This document shows positions 33,401 to 46,481 of a stretch of 64,000 bases of DNA, piece by piece. Each line of letters opens with the position of its first letter. Position 1 is the first letter of the stretch. The DNA is from Poa pratensis (Eukaryota > Streptophyta > Magnoliopsida > Poales > Poaceae), in NCBI GenBank assembly GCA_947311845.1, contig CAMZMU010000096.1, positions 17,957,833 through 18,021,832 of the forward strand, read 5' to 3'. A program made the position numbers and the translations under genes. The notes under the pieces are model-generated. The model was given only the letters and a program-made list of their open reading frames with translations, had not been told where the DNA came from and did not search any database.

Positions 33401-35046
33401 TCAAGTCATATTTTTCTTCTTGTTCTTGCTGCCTTTGGGCCGTCCACGCTTCTTAGCTCCCACCTTCACTGCGTTCAGTCTCATGGTCTTGACAGGTTTC
33501 GGCGCCACTGGCACCTCCACTCTCGTGGGTATTACAGGTTCCGGCCCGGCTGGCACCTCCACTCTCATGGGAATTGCAGGTTCCGGCGCGGCTGGCAGCA
33601 CTCTCATGCGCATTAAAGGTTCTGGCGAAGGTTCCAGCACCACTGGCAACTCCACAGAGGCACTAAAGGGTGTCCCATTTTGAACACCAGCACCACCATT
33701 GGCTTCCGCAACACCATTGGCACCAAGCCATGGTGCATTCAGCTGATCGGGTCCCTGTGGCTGCTTAGTGACCAGACTCTCAAAGCCAGGGCATCCTGGA
33801 AACCCAATGGGAAAGAAACCCCAGGTACAGTAGTACATGTCAGTGCCCGGAACAATAGGCGGTGTCTCGGTCATTGCCTCGGCTACAAATGGCAGGTGGC
33901 AGCTGGAGCATTTCAGTTTGCGCGCCTCATAGATGCGGTCGTACTGGTGAATGTGGGAGCAGACCTTGCAGACGGTCCAGAACGTCGATGAAGGTGGCGT
34001 ACCGGACTCGACCGGTGGGACTGCTGCTTCCGAGGGTGGCTCGAGAGCTTCTCGCAGCGGACTCTGTTGTGTAGGCTGTGGTGGCTGGTGAGCTGCCAGT
34101 ATCGGGCTCTGCTGTGGAGGCGGTGGTGGCTGCCGAGCTGCCGGTATCGGGCTCTGCTGTGGAGGCGGCGGCGGCTGCTGAGCTGCCAGTATCGGGCTCT
34201 GCTGTGTAGATGGCAGTGGCTGCCGAGCAGCCGGTATCAGGCTCTGCTGCGGAGGCGGCGTTGGCTGCCGAGCTGCCGGTATCGGGCTCTGCTGCGGAGG
34301 CGGCGTTGGCTGTGGAGCTGCCGGTACTGGGCTCTGTTGTGGAGGCGGCCGTAGCTGCGGAGCTGCCCATATCGGACTCTGCCGCGGAAGCTGCGGCGGG
34401 GCAGCTGCTCTGGCTGGTGGCTGGGGAGTTGCTCGCAGCGGATTCGGCTGGGGAGGGAGCCGTGGCTGGTGAGCTGCAGTTATCGGGCTCTGCTGTGGAG
34501 ACGGCCGTGGCTGGGGAGCTGCCCCAGTCGGAATCTGCTGTGGACTCGGCGATGGCTGTGGCTGATGTTGTTGCATGGGAGCCGGAGCGCGGTAAGCGAG
34601 AGCTGCAGCGGCGGCATCCAGTTCGGTGTCGAGAGCGGATTTAAATCCGGAGTTGGAGAGGAAGGCCCAGGCATCGGCAACGAGGCGGGCAGCCTCGCCG
34701 ACGGAGACCGAGGAGGGGCGGTCCGGGTGGGATCGGTTGAGGAGGAGGGAGAGGCGGCGGTAGCTGGAGTGGACGACGTCTGGGTGGCGGGATGCGGGTT
34801 AGAAGGGTCGATACCGAGAACAGCGTAGGGATCGGGCTTGCCGTTGGGCATGCGGCGGCGCTGGGCGGCGAGGAGGACGTCGGCGGCGGCGTGGAGATCC
34901 TCGGCGCCCGGGGTACGGGGGTCGGCGGCGAGGGCCTGGGAGGAGAACTCCTTGCAACCCTCGAGGTCCTTCGCCATTAAGAGCTTTTCGGCTACCCGCA
35001 TCCACTGCTCCGCCTGCCGCCGTGCGCCGGCGGCGGGCGGATCCAT
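33401..35046 (-). pseudogene. DnaJ-like protein with zinc ribbon and AT-hook, frameshifted in the J domain
   Basis: The ATG at 35044-35046 opens MDPPAAGARRQAEQWMRVAE and reads through an N-terminal helical region into DPYAVLGIDPSNP, the start of a J domain. Near 34787-34795 the frame shifts by one base loss. In the shifted frame the J domain continues with YRRLSLLLNRSHPDRP (HPD present) to WAFLSNSGFKSAL. A Pro/Gln-rich repeat region (34032-34391) follows, then a zinc ribbon (FWTVCKVCS...LKCSSCHLPF, two CxxC pairs) with YYCTWGFFP, and finally an AT-hook (KKRGRPKGSKNK) before TGA at 33401. Total about 547 residues. The order matches a known plant family of J-proteins with a C-terminal Zn ribbon. 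Everything outside the shift is intact, so an assembly error or a very young pseudogene are both possible. No intron is needed. Confidence 0.75.
34032..34391 (-). repeat. 45-bp coding minisatellite in the DnaJ-like gene
   Basis: Eight consecutive 45-bp units encode 15-residue repeats of the type PPQQSPIPAARQPTP. The phase is exactly codon-preserving, and units differ by scattered substitutions. More degenerate units continue toward 34520. Confidence 0.85.
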
Positions 35047-35242
35047 TCCGGCTGGTGGGATGAGATTGAGGAAAGGTGGCTAGAACTCGATTTTGGGGGA
35101 TTCGCCGAATGGATCGGTGGGCGCAGCTGGGTCTGGGTGTGCCTAGCGATAATACCAATGTTGATAAACTCTTCTAAGAACGAGTTTTGATGGCTGATAG
35201 CAGCCCAATAGCCTAAATTAGGGCATATTTGGTTGGCCTCCA
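35047..35242 (-). promoter_or_regulatory. Presumed 5' region of the DnaJ-like gene
   Basis: This is the interval between the start codon and the target duplication of the SINE. No clear TATA box is visible; the assignment is by position only. Confidence 0.3.
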
Positions 35243-35258
35243 CACCTTGTCACACTTT

Positions 35259-35552
35259 TTTTTTCTAAACACAGTACAACGCAAGCGCTCATATACACGC
35301 ACACACACTCACCCCTATGAACGAACGCACGCACATCCTACCCTATGAGCACCTTCGAAAGACCGAGTCGGCGAATCGAGTCTTGATATTGACGAAGTCA
35401 CCACGGGCGTCTCGCTGTCGACGGGAACGTCGCCTCCCACTGAAGAATATTTCGCCTTAAATGAGAAACACCAGCGTCAAACCTGAGATTTGAACTCTGG
35501 TGGGCTGGGGGTACAACCACCCTTCTAACCATCTTGCCACAGGCAAGTTCTC
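35259..35552 (-). mobile_element. Au-type SINE
   Basis: A tRNA-derived head at the right end (minus strand CCAGCCCACCAGAGTTCAAA with B box GTTCAAATC at 35487-35495) leads to a tail ATGAGCGCTTGCG...GTACTGTGTTT plus poly-A (poly-T on plus, 35259-35264). A perfect 16-bp target duplication CACCTTGTCACACTTT lies at 35243-35258 and 35553-35568. The sequence fits the Au SINE family known from grasses. Confidence 0.88.
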
Positions 35553-35568
35553 CACCTTGTCACACTTT

Positions 35569-36429
35569 CATAATTTGCTAATCTCTCCGTTACAGGTTTG
35601 GAAATTTCAATATGGACTACCTACAGGCAAAAGCAATGAATCTACATACAGAAATACGTATAAATACATACAAATAAATTAAAACATCTTATAGTTGGTG
35701 ACGGACAAATTGTCTGTCACACTTGAGGTAATAATGGCTAGCAAATGATTGTATGATAAGTCGCGTAAGTGACTAAAAAACGGTGTCACACAACCAAACA
35801 ATTGCCACATGTGTCTGTCTAATGTTTAAAAAATTGTGGCTCTGAACTAAACATGCCTTTAGTATAACTATGCTATTTTGGGCGGCATACTGCGAATCTA
35901 GATTTCATCACATAAAAATAAGGAAACTCGGAACTACTGCGAAGTGCAAACCTAGAATATTTTATTCATGGAATATGTTCACATACTTTGCAAAAATTGT
36001 TCACATAACCTATTACACAGATGGTAATAACTCCATCACATAAAATTCATCATGTACTACAATAGGATTGCTACAAAAACAAATTGCATAGGTCTGGTCC
36101 AAAATAGATTGCATTTTTAATTTAATGACATCAATGGCGTGTGTATTAGGACCACAAAAATGAGAGACATAAAAACGTAATACATAAATAAGAGATAATA
36201 AAAGAAAAGACCAATGAACTAATAAAAACATAGTGAAAGAAAGAAAAAAATTAAAAAGGAAATAAGGAAAGGAAAAAACCGTAAATTTATAGGGCAACGA
36301 AAAAATCCTCTCAGAATGTGAAGACTCCCTAGATTTAGCGAATATTAGAATCCACCTCTTTGCAAATCGAAACTTTATTACTTTAACTGATCACATTTTT
36401 TCACATCATATACAAGTAGAGAGGAGTTA
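35569..36429. other. AT-rich intergenic sequence
   Basis: No gene or clear element. Around 35590-35700 a sequence with TACATAC runs and AAAACATCTTATAG resembles one half of a Stowaway MITE, but the other end is missing. Confidence 0.4.
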
Positions 36430-36885
36430 GGTTTGTAATTAATCCACAAGCAGCAGCTCCTTATAGAACAAGCCCGTTTTTCACACGGAAGCGCCAAGTT
36501 GTTGGTATTCCTTGCAACATAGACTAGTTGGAAATCAACAATTAATGGTCTCACTCTCTCTTTAATGACATGAAATTTGGAGGCAACCTCGGAGCGACCA
36601 TAGGAGGAAGAACTTCATATATTAACCAGGTCTAGTGCGTCAGTCTCCACGATTACCTTACTTAGAGCTACATCCGGAGCCACTTGAACTCTGTCTCTAA
36701 TAGCATAGGCTTCCATGATCATCACACTTGGAGCCTCATCATACCGTAGAGCTTGAGCCCATATCATTTGTCCAACATGATCTCCGATACCCAATTATGT
36801 TCCTCTATTCATCGCATCTATGCCAAAGGCCTCGGCGACATGATTTTCAGGAACTGAAAGGTCGATCCCCTCCCTGATCCTCCAT
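36430..36885 (-). mobile_element. LINE remnant, RNase H part (continues at 61053)
   Basis: The minus strand encodes EAYAIRDRV, SKVIVETDALDLVN and, after a TGA, RSEVASKF and DFQLVYVARNTNN. This matches the usual order of the RNase H-like domain at the end of plant LINE ORF2 (A-E-A..R..L, ETD...V, DF.LV.V.R..N). Several stops show it is old. It is interrupted by element D; the upstream part continues at 61053-61340. Confidence 0.6.
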
Positions 36886-37632
36886 ACAGTTGATGACGTG
36901 GAAACACACATTCGTTGGGAGACCCCAAGAAGAAGGTATGAAGTAGTGCAGCAGCAATTTTTCCTTGAACCAGTAGGTTATCGAACCAGTAGGAATTGGA
37001 AGAGCTTCAACACGGTGTCAGCGGCGCCGTTACGATCACTGACATGGAGCTGCACACAACACAATCAAAGTACTTTGCCCCAACGAAACAGGAAGGTTGT
37101 CAATCTCCCCGGCTTGTTGAATACAAAGGATTAAACGTATGGTGTGGAAAGTAATGATGAGTGCAAAAGGAAAAGCGAGGAAATAAATGCAGAGCGTGGT
37201 GGAAACGGTGTTTTTATCAGTGTGGAATAAAGAACCGGGTCCACAGTTCACTAGTGGTGTCTCTCCATAAAACAGATAAATATGTTGGGTAAACAAATTA
37301 CAGCTGGGCAATTGACAAAGTGCAAATGCATGACAATGCAAGATATATAAGAACATGTTCATTGTTAGATCTATTGGACATTACATCAATATACATAGAC
37401 CGCTTAGTAGCTGCATCTATGACTAATAATCCACCCCCGGATAGCTTCCGTGTCTCCCGTGAGTATTAAGTTGCAAGCAACAGATAAAAGCATTAAGCAA
37501 AGTGTGTAATATAAACAATGCATATGACATATAGACACAACAAAGTTGTTTTCTCCCTAGTGGCAACAGCACATCTACAACCTTAGTCGTTTCTGTCATC
37601 TCAAGCCCAGGCTTCTAGAGGCATGAACCCAC

Positions 37633-39075
37633 TGATAACCCCCAAGAGCAAGGGATCACTGTAGCACCTCTCAATGTGGAAGTAAGGTATCGATCCGCAG
37701 GAGCAAGAAGGAAAAGTTATCTATTCCCTACAACTAAAGTGTCACAAGTTTTAGTTGATTATGCACTAAACAAGTTTAAGGAACAAAGTGGTTGATTTAA
37801 TGGATGGAAGTTTGATGTAACAAGGCAAGAATGTGGAAGTGTCCCAATCCTCTTCAATGCAAGAGGACAAGACAAAGGTTTTCTAGGATGCTTGGAAATA
37901 AGGCCTAGGGATCATACTTTCACTAGTGGACACTCCCAACAATTGAATACATAGATATTTCCTCTTCACTTTGCTACTCTGAACTATTCTCCCGTTGGAT
38001 AGAAATACCAATCTACTGAGTAGGGCTACAAGAGCACACCTTAAAGTCTGAGTGAACAAACACCACAATATCATAGAACACCAAGACCATCGTGTAGGGC
38101 TACAAAAGCACACCTTAAAGTTTGTCTTCCACATCTAGGGAACCCCAAGGTCACTATGAGTGCCCCAAAATAGTACCAAACAAACACCACAATTTTATAG
38201 TGACATCCAACACAAAGAATAACTCATGGTAAGTATTTCTGTAACCTTTAGCCTAAGAGTCACACACGGTGCGCACACTGTCAACTTCACACCATGGGAC
38301 AAAGGTGACTCCGGAAATTACATTAACAAAACCACTTGAGTAGCACAAACAATGAAGGAGAAACATCCATGAATTCAATTCGATTACAAACCTCATAATC
38401 ACATAAAGATCACATCATGGGAGAGAGAGATGAACCACATAGCTACCGGTAGAGCCCTCAGCCCCGATGAAGAACTACTCCCTCCTCATCATGGGAGGCA
38501 GCAACGGCGATGAAGATGTTGATGATGAACACGCCGGAGGGGGGTGAAGCCCTCCGGAGGTGATTCCGGCGGCGTTTCCCCCCTCCGATCTTCTCCGGCG
38601 GCAGCCTTCTGTCTCTCTGTTTCGTGGTTTTGTGTTTCTCCGCCGCCTCCTCTCGCGAAACGCCAGGGGACCTTTTTTATAGGCATTTTTAGGTCAAGAC
38701 GGAGTCGGTGGACGAAAGATCGACGGCCACGGAGCTCCGAGGTGGAAACGAGCTGGGCCCACGCGGCCTAAAGACCCTCCCATTTCCAGCCTGTTGGGCT
38801 CCTGGTCTTCAATTTAAGCCCATTGCGTTCGTCTCGAAAATTCTGAACCGTGCTCTTTGACCTTGCCCTTTTTGGAGTCCCGAAGCTCCCGGAAAGTCTG
38901 AAACACTAAAAAAGACGTTTTCTGGAAAAACAGGGTTAATTCCAAATAAATGGGAAAACTATGAAATATTCCCAAAATCATTATAAAACATTGATATAAC
39001 CCTTATATGATGCAAATATGATTGGAATATAAGCAATTAAAGTGCAAAGTTCATGTATGCATTTTACATGCATCA
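37633..39075 (-). repeat. First LTR of element E
   Basis: 1443 bp, from TGATAACCCCCAAGAGCAAG to TTTTACATGCATCA. It differs from the second LTR mainly by a loss of about 19 bp near 38770 (CGCGGCCTAAAGACCC). Confidence 0.9.
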
Positions 39076-41492
39076 ACATCCCCAAGCTTAATCCATGCTC
39101 GTCCTCGAGTATGAAGATGATAAAACTAACATGGACTTTGCAATTTAATACTTAACAATGAATATCAAAGATGATTACTATTGCTACATATAGTCAAATG
39201 ATTCATTCTTCAAAGGAGTAGCAATATGCAAATAGTTTATGAAGTGATATCAAGTATTCAAGACAAGGATGTTCATTGATAGTTCACAAAGTGTAACATG
39301 GCAGATAGTAGTATGGACCACATGTATGCATAATGATAAGTATGGACATCCTACATTGGTCATAGAGTGATGATGAAAATCTGAATATGATAGGTGGACA
39401 CTTTGGAAAGATGTATATAAGTAGAGGTAAAACATGAATAAGTTTCATCTAACTTCTGAACTCTCTACTTAAGTTAATGATTGCAATATGGTAATCATTG
39501 GTGTCAAGCTCTCATTGCCCCTATCATAGCATCTTGAATGATTAAGTTTAAAGTGAAAGCAAATATGAGTAATGTGCTTGACAAAGTAAAGGTTGAAAGT
39601 CTCATGCCCCTTGAATACGAGTACCTACTCCATGTGTTACTCAACTCGGGAAACAAAGCAAGTTCAATTTAAATATCATTGTAAGCATAATAGTATCATC
39701 AAGAGCGTCAACTGGGGTACCTCTTGTCCCAATATGGAACAAGCCCATATCAAAATGACAAGACAAACAAACAAAATGAACAATCTCAACACCCTTTTTA
39801 TTTACCATTTGGAATAGTTTTTTATTGCAAGGTGTATCACAGAAGGTTCACCATAGTATGTAAGTAAATTTCCACCATGAATGATGCATGGCTTAGATTA
39901 GCGGCCCAGGCGTCTCTCTAACCATTTACACAAACTCATTTAAACCTACTCCATTTCCTCATTTATTTCACCATGGTAAGCATCCATAAACAAAAGTACA
40001 TGACATCAACTAAATATAAATGAGTGCATGTTGAAAGCTTCCATGTGACAGCACATTTCTGCTAACTCTCAACCAAAACATTTGTCAAGCCATAACATCA
40101 TAATTTTAATCACAATGGGTCATGTTTTATTTATGCAATAAAAGTAAAGTGTGCATCAAGTTCGTGAGAGCTATATAACCAACTTTTCCCATAACAATCA
40201 ACAACATAACATTTTAATTCAGAGGTATATAATACAAAATAACATGATAAACAACTCGGAATAGCATAAAGCTAATAGGTAGATATGGTGGACTCACTGG
40301 AAAAACTTTGGTTGAAGGTGTTGGAAACAAGTTTTTATTTGTTGGAATTTTGGGCTAGCAAGAGGGAGAAAGTTGACCATCTAGATGCATGCATGAGTGT
40401 CCATAGAACTAACTAATCCATGTTAAACCAAGTGAAATAACAATCAGCACCAAAACATGAATAAGTGATAGCTCTACAAAAAGAATTTGCAAACTATTAC
40501 TCATAAACAAGCTCATGAATCATGCAACTATATGTATCATTAAAAATCAACTCAAACATCCCTTTTCCCAATCTTATAAAAGCATCCAACATATTTCAAC
40601 CCATATTTCCAGTAGCTCTCTCATATATAATTGATAGTGTGGTGGTCTCTCAAGACTCAAACAAAAACAAAAACGACGCTCCAAGTTTATGCGATAAAGT
40701 GTTTCGATCGAAAAACAGAAGTTGGACGTGTGCAAACCGAGAGTGTGTAGGTCCAGCGGGGTTGTCTTCACATCCCCAAGCTTATGGTCTTCACCATCCT
40801 TGGATAGCTCTTGGTGCATCTCCTCCAATCCCTGTGAAAAAACTTCAAAACACCGTTTCTCCCATTTCTTTTCTGTGGGGTGCATTAATAGTGATAAACA
40901 AATAGGTTTCTTGCTGCATATAATCCTTGAACAAAAATTCATATGAGATGTCCAGAAAGTGTATAATGTTGTATGCCTACTCATAAACTCAATTGGATCA
41001 AAAAGATTCAACTTAAAAGCTCAAAGCATGCATCAAACAAAATGGGACAGAATCTGTCCAGAAAAACAGCAGCAGCAAAACGTATTTTTTTACCCTACCA
41101 AACTTTCTCGAAAAATTCCAAAAAATTCATGCATACAGAGGATGAAAAGTTGCAACTACAGTTCAAATATGAGCTCATTCGGAGTTACAGAATAAGAATT
41201 AAAAATCATACCGTGCACTGACTCGTGCAGGAATAAAATCTCCGAACTCAATAAGCAACTTTTCAAGACCAAAATGGGTAAAACTTGGCACTTTATTTAA
41301 AACTCCAGAAACTAAACTAGACACAAAATCTCTTGTTACAGCAAGAGGACACAAAGAAAAATCACACACAAAAATAAACGGGTTGCCTCCCGCAAAGCGC
41401 TTTCTTTATAGCCATATAGCTAGGCTTGATAGTTTTAATGATGCTCCCATAGGAATAAGAGTTGAATATAAAAGAGCATCAAGAAGCAAATA
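39076..41492 (-). other. Non-coding internal region of element E
   Basis: No gene. It is closely similar to 44049-46481 and to the internal regions of B and C, and carries the polypurine motif beside the LTR, another copy at about 40772 and the AAAGCGCTTT box at about 41395. Confidence 0.75.
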
Positions 41493-42401
41493 TCAAACAC
41501 ATTTAAGTCTAACCCACTTCCTATGCATTGGGATCTTGTAAGAAAATAAATCAATAAAGCACAAAGTGACTAGCATAGGAAGGCAAAGCAAGTGCAACTT
41601 CAAAATTTTCAACAAAAAGAGAGGAGACTTAATATTATTGAGATATATGAAACCGTGTCTCCCTCTCTCATAAGGACCAGTAGGTTTTAAAGTACCCAAC
41701 AAATAAAAGCAAATCAAGAGAAAGGCCAAAACCTTCATCATAAAGAGGATAAATTTAGTAACATGAAGATTTCTATAACCATACTTTCCTCTCTCAAAAT
41801 AATTTTCAGCGGCATCATGAATAAAATCAACAATATAGCTATCACATAAAGCATTATTATCATGATCCATAAGCATAACAGTACTATTACTCTCCACACA
41901 AGCATAATCAATTTCATTAGTAATAGTGGGAGTAAAACTAGCACATCCATCATTGTAATCATCATAAATTGGAGGCATAGAATAATCATAGTGAATTTTA
42001 TCCTCAATAGTAGATGGACTGAAAACATCATAATCATCATTGTAAACATCATATATAGGAGGCATATTATAATCAACATAACTTTTATCCTCAATAGTAG
42101 GTGGACTGAAAATATCACAATGATTATAATCATCATATATTGGAGGCATAGTATCATCAAAGAAAATTTTCTCCTCAAAACTTGGGGGACTAAAAATATC
42201 ACATTCATCAACAGCCACTTCCCCAAGCTTAAACTTTTCCAGAGCAATAGCAATAATGGTGTTCAAAGAATTTATAGTGATAACATTGCTACCATCATGC
42301 AAATAATTTTCCATATGTTTTTTAATTTTCTCTTCAAACACATCATGTCCTAACTCAAGATAGATTTCATAAAGCTCTCTAATTTTTTTGTTGTTTTCCA
42401 T
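41493..42401 (-). CDS. Orphan protein of element E (302 aa)
   Basis: An intact 302-codon frame in the gag position, starting MENNKKIRELYEIY. Residues about 68-160 hold three diverged repeats containing DIFSPP.(F/I)E(E/D)K and D..MPPIYDDYN. A NYFERGKYG box follows at about residue 205, then hydrophobic stretches (FMMKVLAFLLICFYLL and LLKILKLHLLCLPMLV), ending FSYKIP. The second half corresponds to the C-terminal part of the element B protein; the N-terminus is shorter and different. No enzymatic motif is seen. It could be a relic structural or membrane-associated protein; the function is unknown. Confidence 0.6.
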   Translation of the reverse strand: MENNKKIRELYEIYLELGHDVFEEKIKKHMENYLHDGSNVITINSLNTIIAIALEKFKLGEVAVDECDIFSPPSFEEKIFFDDTMPPIYDDYNHCDIFSPPTIEDKSYVDYNMPPIYDVYNDDYDVFSPSTIEDKIHYDYSMPPIYDDYNDGCASFTPTITNEIDYACVESNSTVMLMDHDNNALCDSYIVDFIHDAAENYFERGKYGYRNLHVTKFILFMMKVLAFLLICFYLLGTLKPTGPYERGRHGFIYLNNIKSPLFLLKILKLHLLCLPMLVTLCFIDLFSYKIPMHRKWVRLKCV

Positions 42402-42562
42402 TTTCTAATTTTTATGGGTTTTTGATATATATAAAACTAATGAGAAACTCACAACCAAACAAGTTTAAAGGAACCTCCCCAAGCTTAGATGATTGCAAGA
42501 TATAAAAGGAACCTCCCCAAGCTTAGTCTAGTGCACACAAGAATAGAAACTTAAGCGCTACG

Positions 42563-42581
42563 CTCCCCGGCAACGGCGCCA
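42563..42581 (-). other. Primer binding site of element E
   Basis: The plus strand reads CTCCCCGGCAACGGCGCCA (tRNA-Asp type), 10 nt from the second LTR. Confidence 0.85.
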
Positions 42582-42591
42582 GAAAAGTACT

Positions 42592-44048
42592 TGATAACCC
42601 CCAAGAGCAAGGGATCACTGTAGCACCTCTCAATGTGGAAGTAAGGTATCGATCCGCAGGAGCAAGAAGGAAAAGTTATCTATTCCCTACAACTAAAGTG
42701 TCACAAGTTTTAGTTGATTATGCACTAAACAAGTTTAAGGAACAAGGTGGTTGATTTAATGGATGGAAGTTTGATGTAACAAGGCAAGAATGTGGAAGTG
42801 TCCCAATCCTCTTCAATGCAAGAGGACAAGACAAAGGTTTTCTAGGATGCTTGGAAATAAGGCCTAGGGATCATACTTTCACTAGTGGACACTCCCAACA
42901 ATTGAATACATAGATATTTCCTCTTCACTTTGCTACTCTGAACTATTCTCCCGTTGGATAGAAATACCAATCTACTGCGTAGGGCTACAAGAGCACACCT
43001 TAAAGTCTGAGTGAACAAACACCACAATATCATAGAACACCAAGACCATCGTGTAGGGCTACAAAAGCACACCTTAAAGTCTGTCTTCCACATCTAGGGA
43101 ACCCCAAGGTCACTATGAGTGCCCCAAAATAGTACTAAACAAACACCACAATTTTATAGTGACATCCAACACAAAGAATAACTCATGGTAAGTATTTCTG
43201 TAACCTTTAGCCTAAGAGTCACACACGGTGCGCACACTGTCAACTTCACACCATGGGACAAAGGTGACTCCGGAAATTACATTAATAAAACCACTTGAGT
43301 AGCACAAACAATGAAGGAGAAACATCCATGAATTCAATTAGATTACAAAGCTCATGATCACATAAAGATCACATCATGGGAGAGAGAGATGAACCACATA
43401 GCTACCGGTAGAGCCCTCAGCCCCGATGAAGAACTACTCCCTCCTCATCATGGGAGAGCAACGGCGATGAAGATGTTGATGATGAACACGCCGGAGGGGG
43501 GTGGAGCCCTCCGGAGGTGATTCCGGCGGCGTTTCCCCCCTCCGATCTTCTCCGGCGGCAGCCTTCTGTCTCTCTGTTTCGTGGTTTTGTGTTTCTCCGC
43601 CACCTCCTCTCGCGAAACGCCAGGGGACCTTTTTTATAGGCATTTTTAGGTCAAGACGGAGTCGGTGGACGAAAGATCGACGGCCACGGAGCTCCGAGGT
43701 GGAAACGAGCTGGGCCCACGCGGCCATGTACTTTAGGCCACGTGGGACCCTCCCATTTCCAGCCTGTTGGGCTCCTGGTCTTCAATTTAAGCCCATTGCG
43801 TTCGTATCGAAAATTCTGAACCGTGCTCTTTGACCTTGCCCTTTTTGGAGTCCCGAAGCTCCCGGAAAGTCTGAAACACTAAAAAAGACGTTTTCTGGAA
43901 AAACAGGGTTAATTCCAAATAAATGGGAAAACTATGAAATATTCCCAAAATCATTATAAAACATTGATATAACCCTTATATGATGCAAATATGATTGGAA
44001 TATAAGCAATTAAAGTGCAAAGTTCATGTATGCATTTTACATGCATCA
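42592..44048 (-). repeat. Second LTR of element E
   Basis: 1457 bp, complete. It serves as 5' LTR for the left internal unit and 3' LTR for the right one. A TATA box on the minus strand lies around 43630-43638. Confidence 0.9.
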
Positions 44049-46481
44049 ACATCCCCAAGCTTAATCCATGCTCGTCCTCGAGTATGAAGATGATAAAACT
44101 AACATGGACTTTGCAATTTAATACTTAACAATGAATATCAAAGATGATTACTATTGCTACATGTAGTCAAATGATTCATTCTTCAAAGGAGTAGCAATAT
44201 GCAAATAGTTTATGAAGTGATATCAAGTATTCAAGACAAGGATGTTCATTGATAGTTCACAAAGTGTAACATGGCAGATAGTAGTATGGACCACATGTAT
44301 GCATAATGATAAGTATGGACATCCTACATTGGTCATAGAGTGATGATGAAAATCTGAATATGATAGGTGGACACTTTGGAAAGATGTATATATAAGTAGA
44401 GGTAAAACATGAATAAGTTTCATCTAACTTCTGAACTTCTCTACTTAAGTTAATGATTGTAATATGGTAATCATGGGTGTCAAGCTCTCATTGCCCCTAT
44501 CATAGCATCTTGAATGATTAAGTTTAAAGTGAAAGCAAGTATGAGTAATGTGCTTGACAAAGTAAAGGTTGAAAGTCTCATGCCCCTTGAATACGAGTAC
44601 CTACTCCATGTGTTACTCAACTCGGGAAACAAAGCAAGTTCAATTTAAATATCATTGTAAGCATAATAGTATCATCAAGAGCGTCAACTGGGGTACCTCT
44701 TGTCCCAAAATATGGAACAAGCCCATATCAAAATGACAAGACAAACAAACAAAATGAACAATCTCAACACCCTTTTTATTTACCATTTGGAATAGTTTTT
44801 TATTGCAAGGTGTATCACAGAAGGTTCACCATAGTATGTAAGTAAATTTCCACCATGAATGATGCATGGCTTAGATTAGCGGCCCAGGCGTCTCTCTAAC
44901 CATTTACACAAACTCATTTAAACCTACTCCATTTCCTCATTTATTTCACCCATGGTAAGCATCCATAAACAAAAGTACATGACATCAACTAAATATAAAT
45001 GAGTGCAATGTTGAAAGCATTCCATGTGACAGCACATTTCTGCTAACTCTCAACCAAAGACATTTGTCAAGCTCATAACATCATAATTTTAATCACAATG
45101 GGTCATGTTTTATTTATGCAATAAAAATAAAGTGTGCATCAAGTTCGTGAGAGCTATATAACCAACTTTTCCCATAACAATCAACAACATAAGCATTTCA
45201 ATTCAGAGGTATAGATAATACAAAATAACATGATAAACAACCTCGGAATAGCATAAAGCTAATAGGTAGATATGGTGGACTCACTGGAAAAACTTTGGTT
45301 GAAGGCGTTGGAAACAAGTTTTTATTTGTTGGAATTTCTGGGCTAGCAAGAGGGAGAAAGTTGACCATCTAGATGCATGCATGAGTGTCCATAGAACTAA
45401 CTAATCCATGTTAAACCAAGTGAAATAACAATCAGCAGCAAAACATGAATAAGTGATAGCTCTACAAAAAGAATTTGCAAACTATTACTCATTAACAAGC
45501 TCATGAATCATGCAACTATATGTATCATTAAAAATCAACTCAAACATCCTTTTTCCCAATCTTATAAAAGCATCCAACATATTTCAACCCATATTTCGAG
45601 TAGCTCTCTCATATATAATTGATAGTGTGGTGGTCTCTCAAGACTCAAACAAAAACAAAAACGACGCTCCAAGTTTATGCGATAAAGTGTTTTGATCGAA
45701 AAACAGAAGTTGGACGTGTGCAAACCGAGAGTGTGTAGGTCCAGCGGGGTTGTCTTCACATCCCCAAGCTTATGGTCTTCATCATCCTTGGATAGCTCTT
45801 GGTGCATCTCCTCCAATCCCTGTGAAAAAACTTCAAAACACCGTTTCCCCCATTTCTTTTCTGTGGGGTGCATTAATAGTGATAAACAAATAGGTTTCTT
45901 GCTGCATATAATCCTTGAACAAAAATTCATATGAGATGTCCAGATAGTGTATAATGTTGTATGCCTACTCATAAACTCAATTGGATCAAAAAGATTCAAC
46001 TTAAAAGCTCAAAGCATGCATCAAACAAAATGGGACAGAATCTGTCCAGAAAAACAGCAGCAGCAAAACGTATTTTTTTACCCTACCAAACTTTCTCTAA
46101 AAATTCCAAAAATATTCATACATACAGAGGATGAAAAGTTGCAACTACATTTCAAATATGAGCTCATTCGGAGTTACAGAATAAGAATTAAAAATCATAC
46201 CGTGCACTGACTCGTGCAGGAATAAAATCTCCGAACTCAATAAGCAACTTTTCAAGACCAAAATGGGTAAAACTTGGCACTTTATTTAAAACTCCAGAAA
46301 CTAAACTAGACACAAAATCTCTTGTTACAGCAAGAGGACACAAAGAAAAACCACACACAAAAATAAACGGGTTGCCTCCCGCAAAGCGCTTTCTTTATAG
46401 CCATATAGCTAGGCTTGATAGTTTTAATGATGCTCCCATAGAAATAAGAGTTGAATATAAAAGAGCATCAAGAAGCAAATA
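44049..46481 (-). other. Second non-coding internal unit of element E
   Basis: Near-duplicate of 39076-41492 with scattered substitutions. No gene. Confidence 0.75.

Noticed and set aside
33927..34644. Long frames on both strands opposite the DnaJ-like gene
   Set aside because: They are shadows of the codon-phased 45-bp repeat, which keeps several frames open at once.
41738..42253. 171-aa minus-strand frame rich in Met/Ile/Leu
   Set aside because: It is the alternate frame of the repeat-containing orphan protein of element E.
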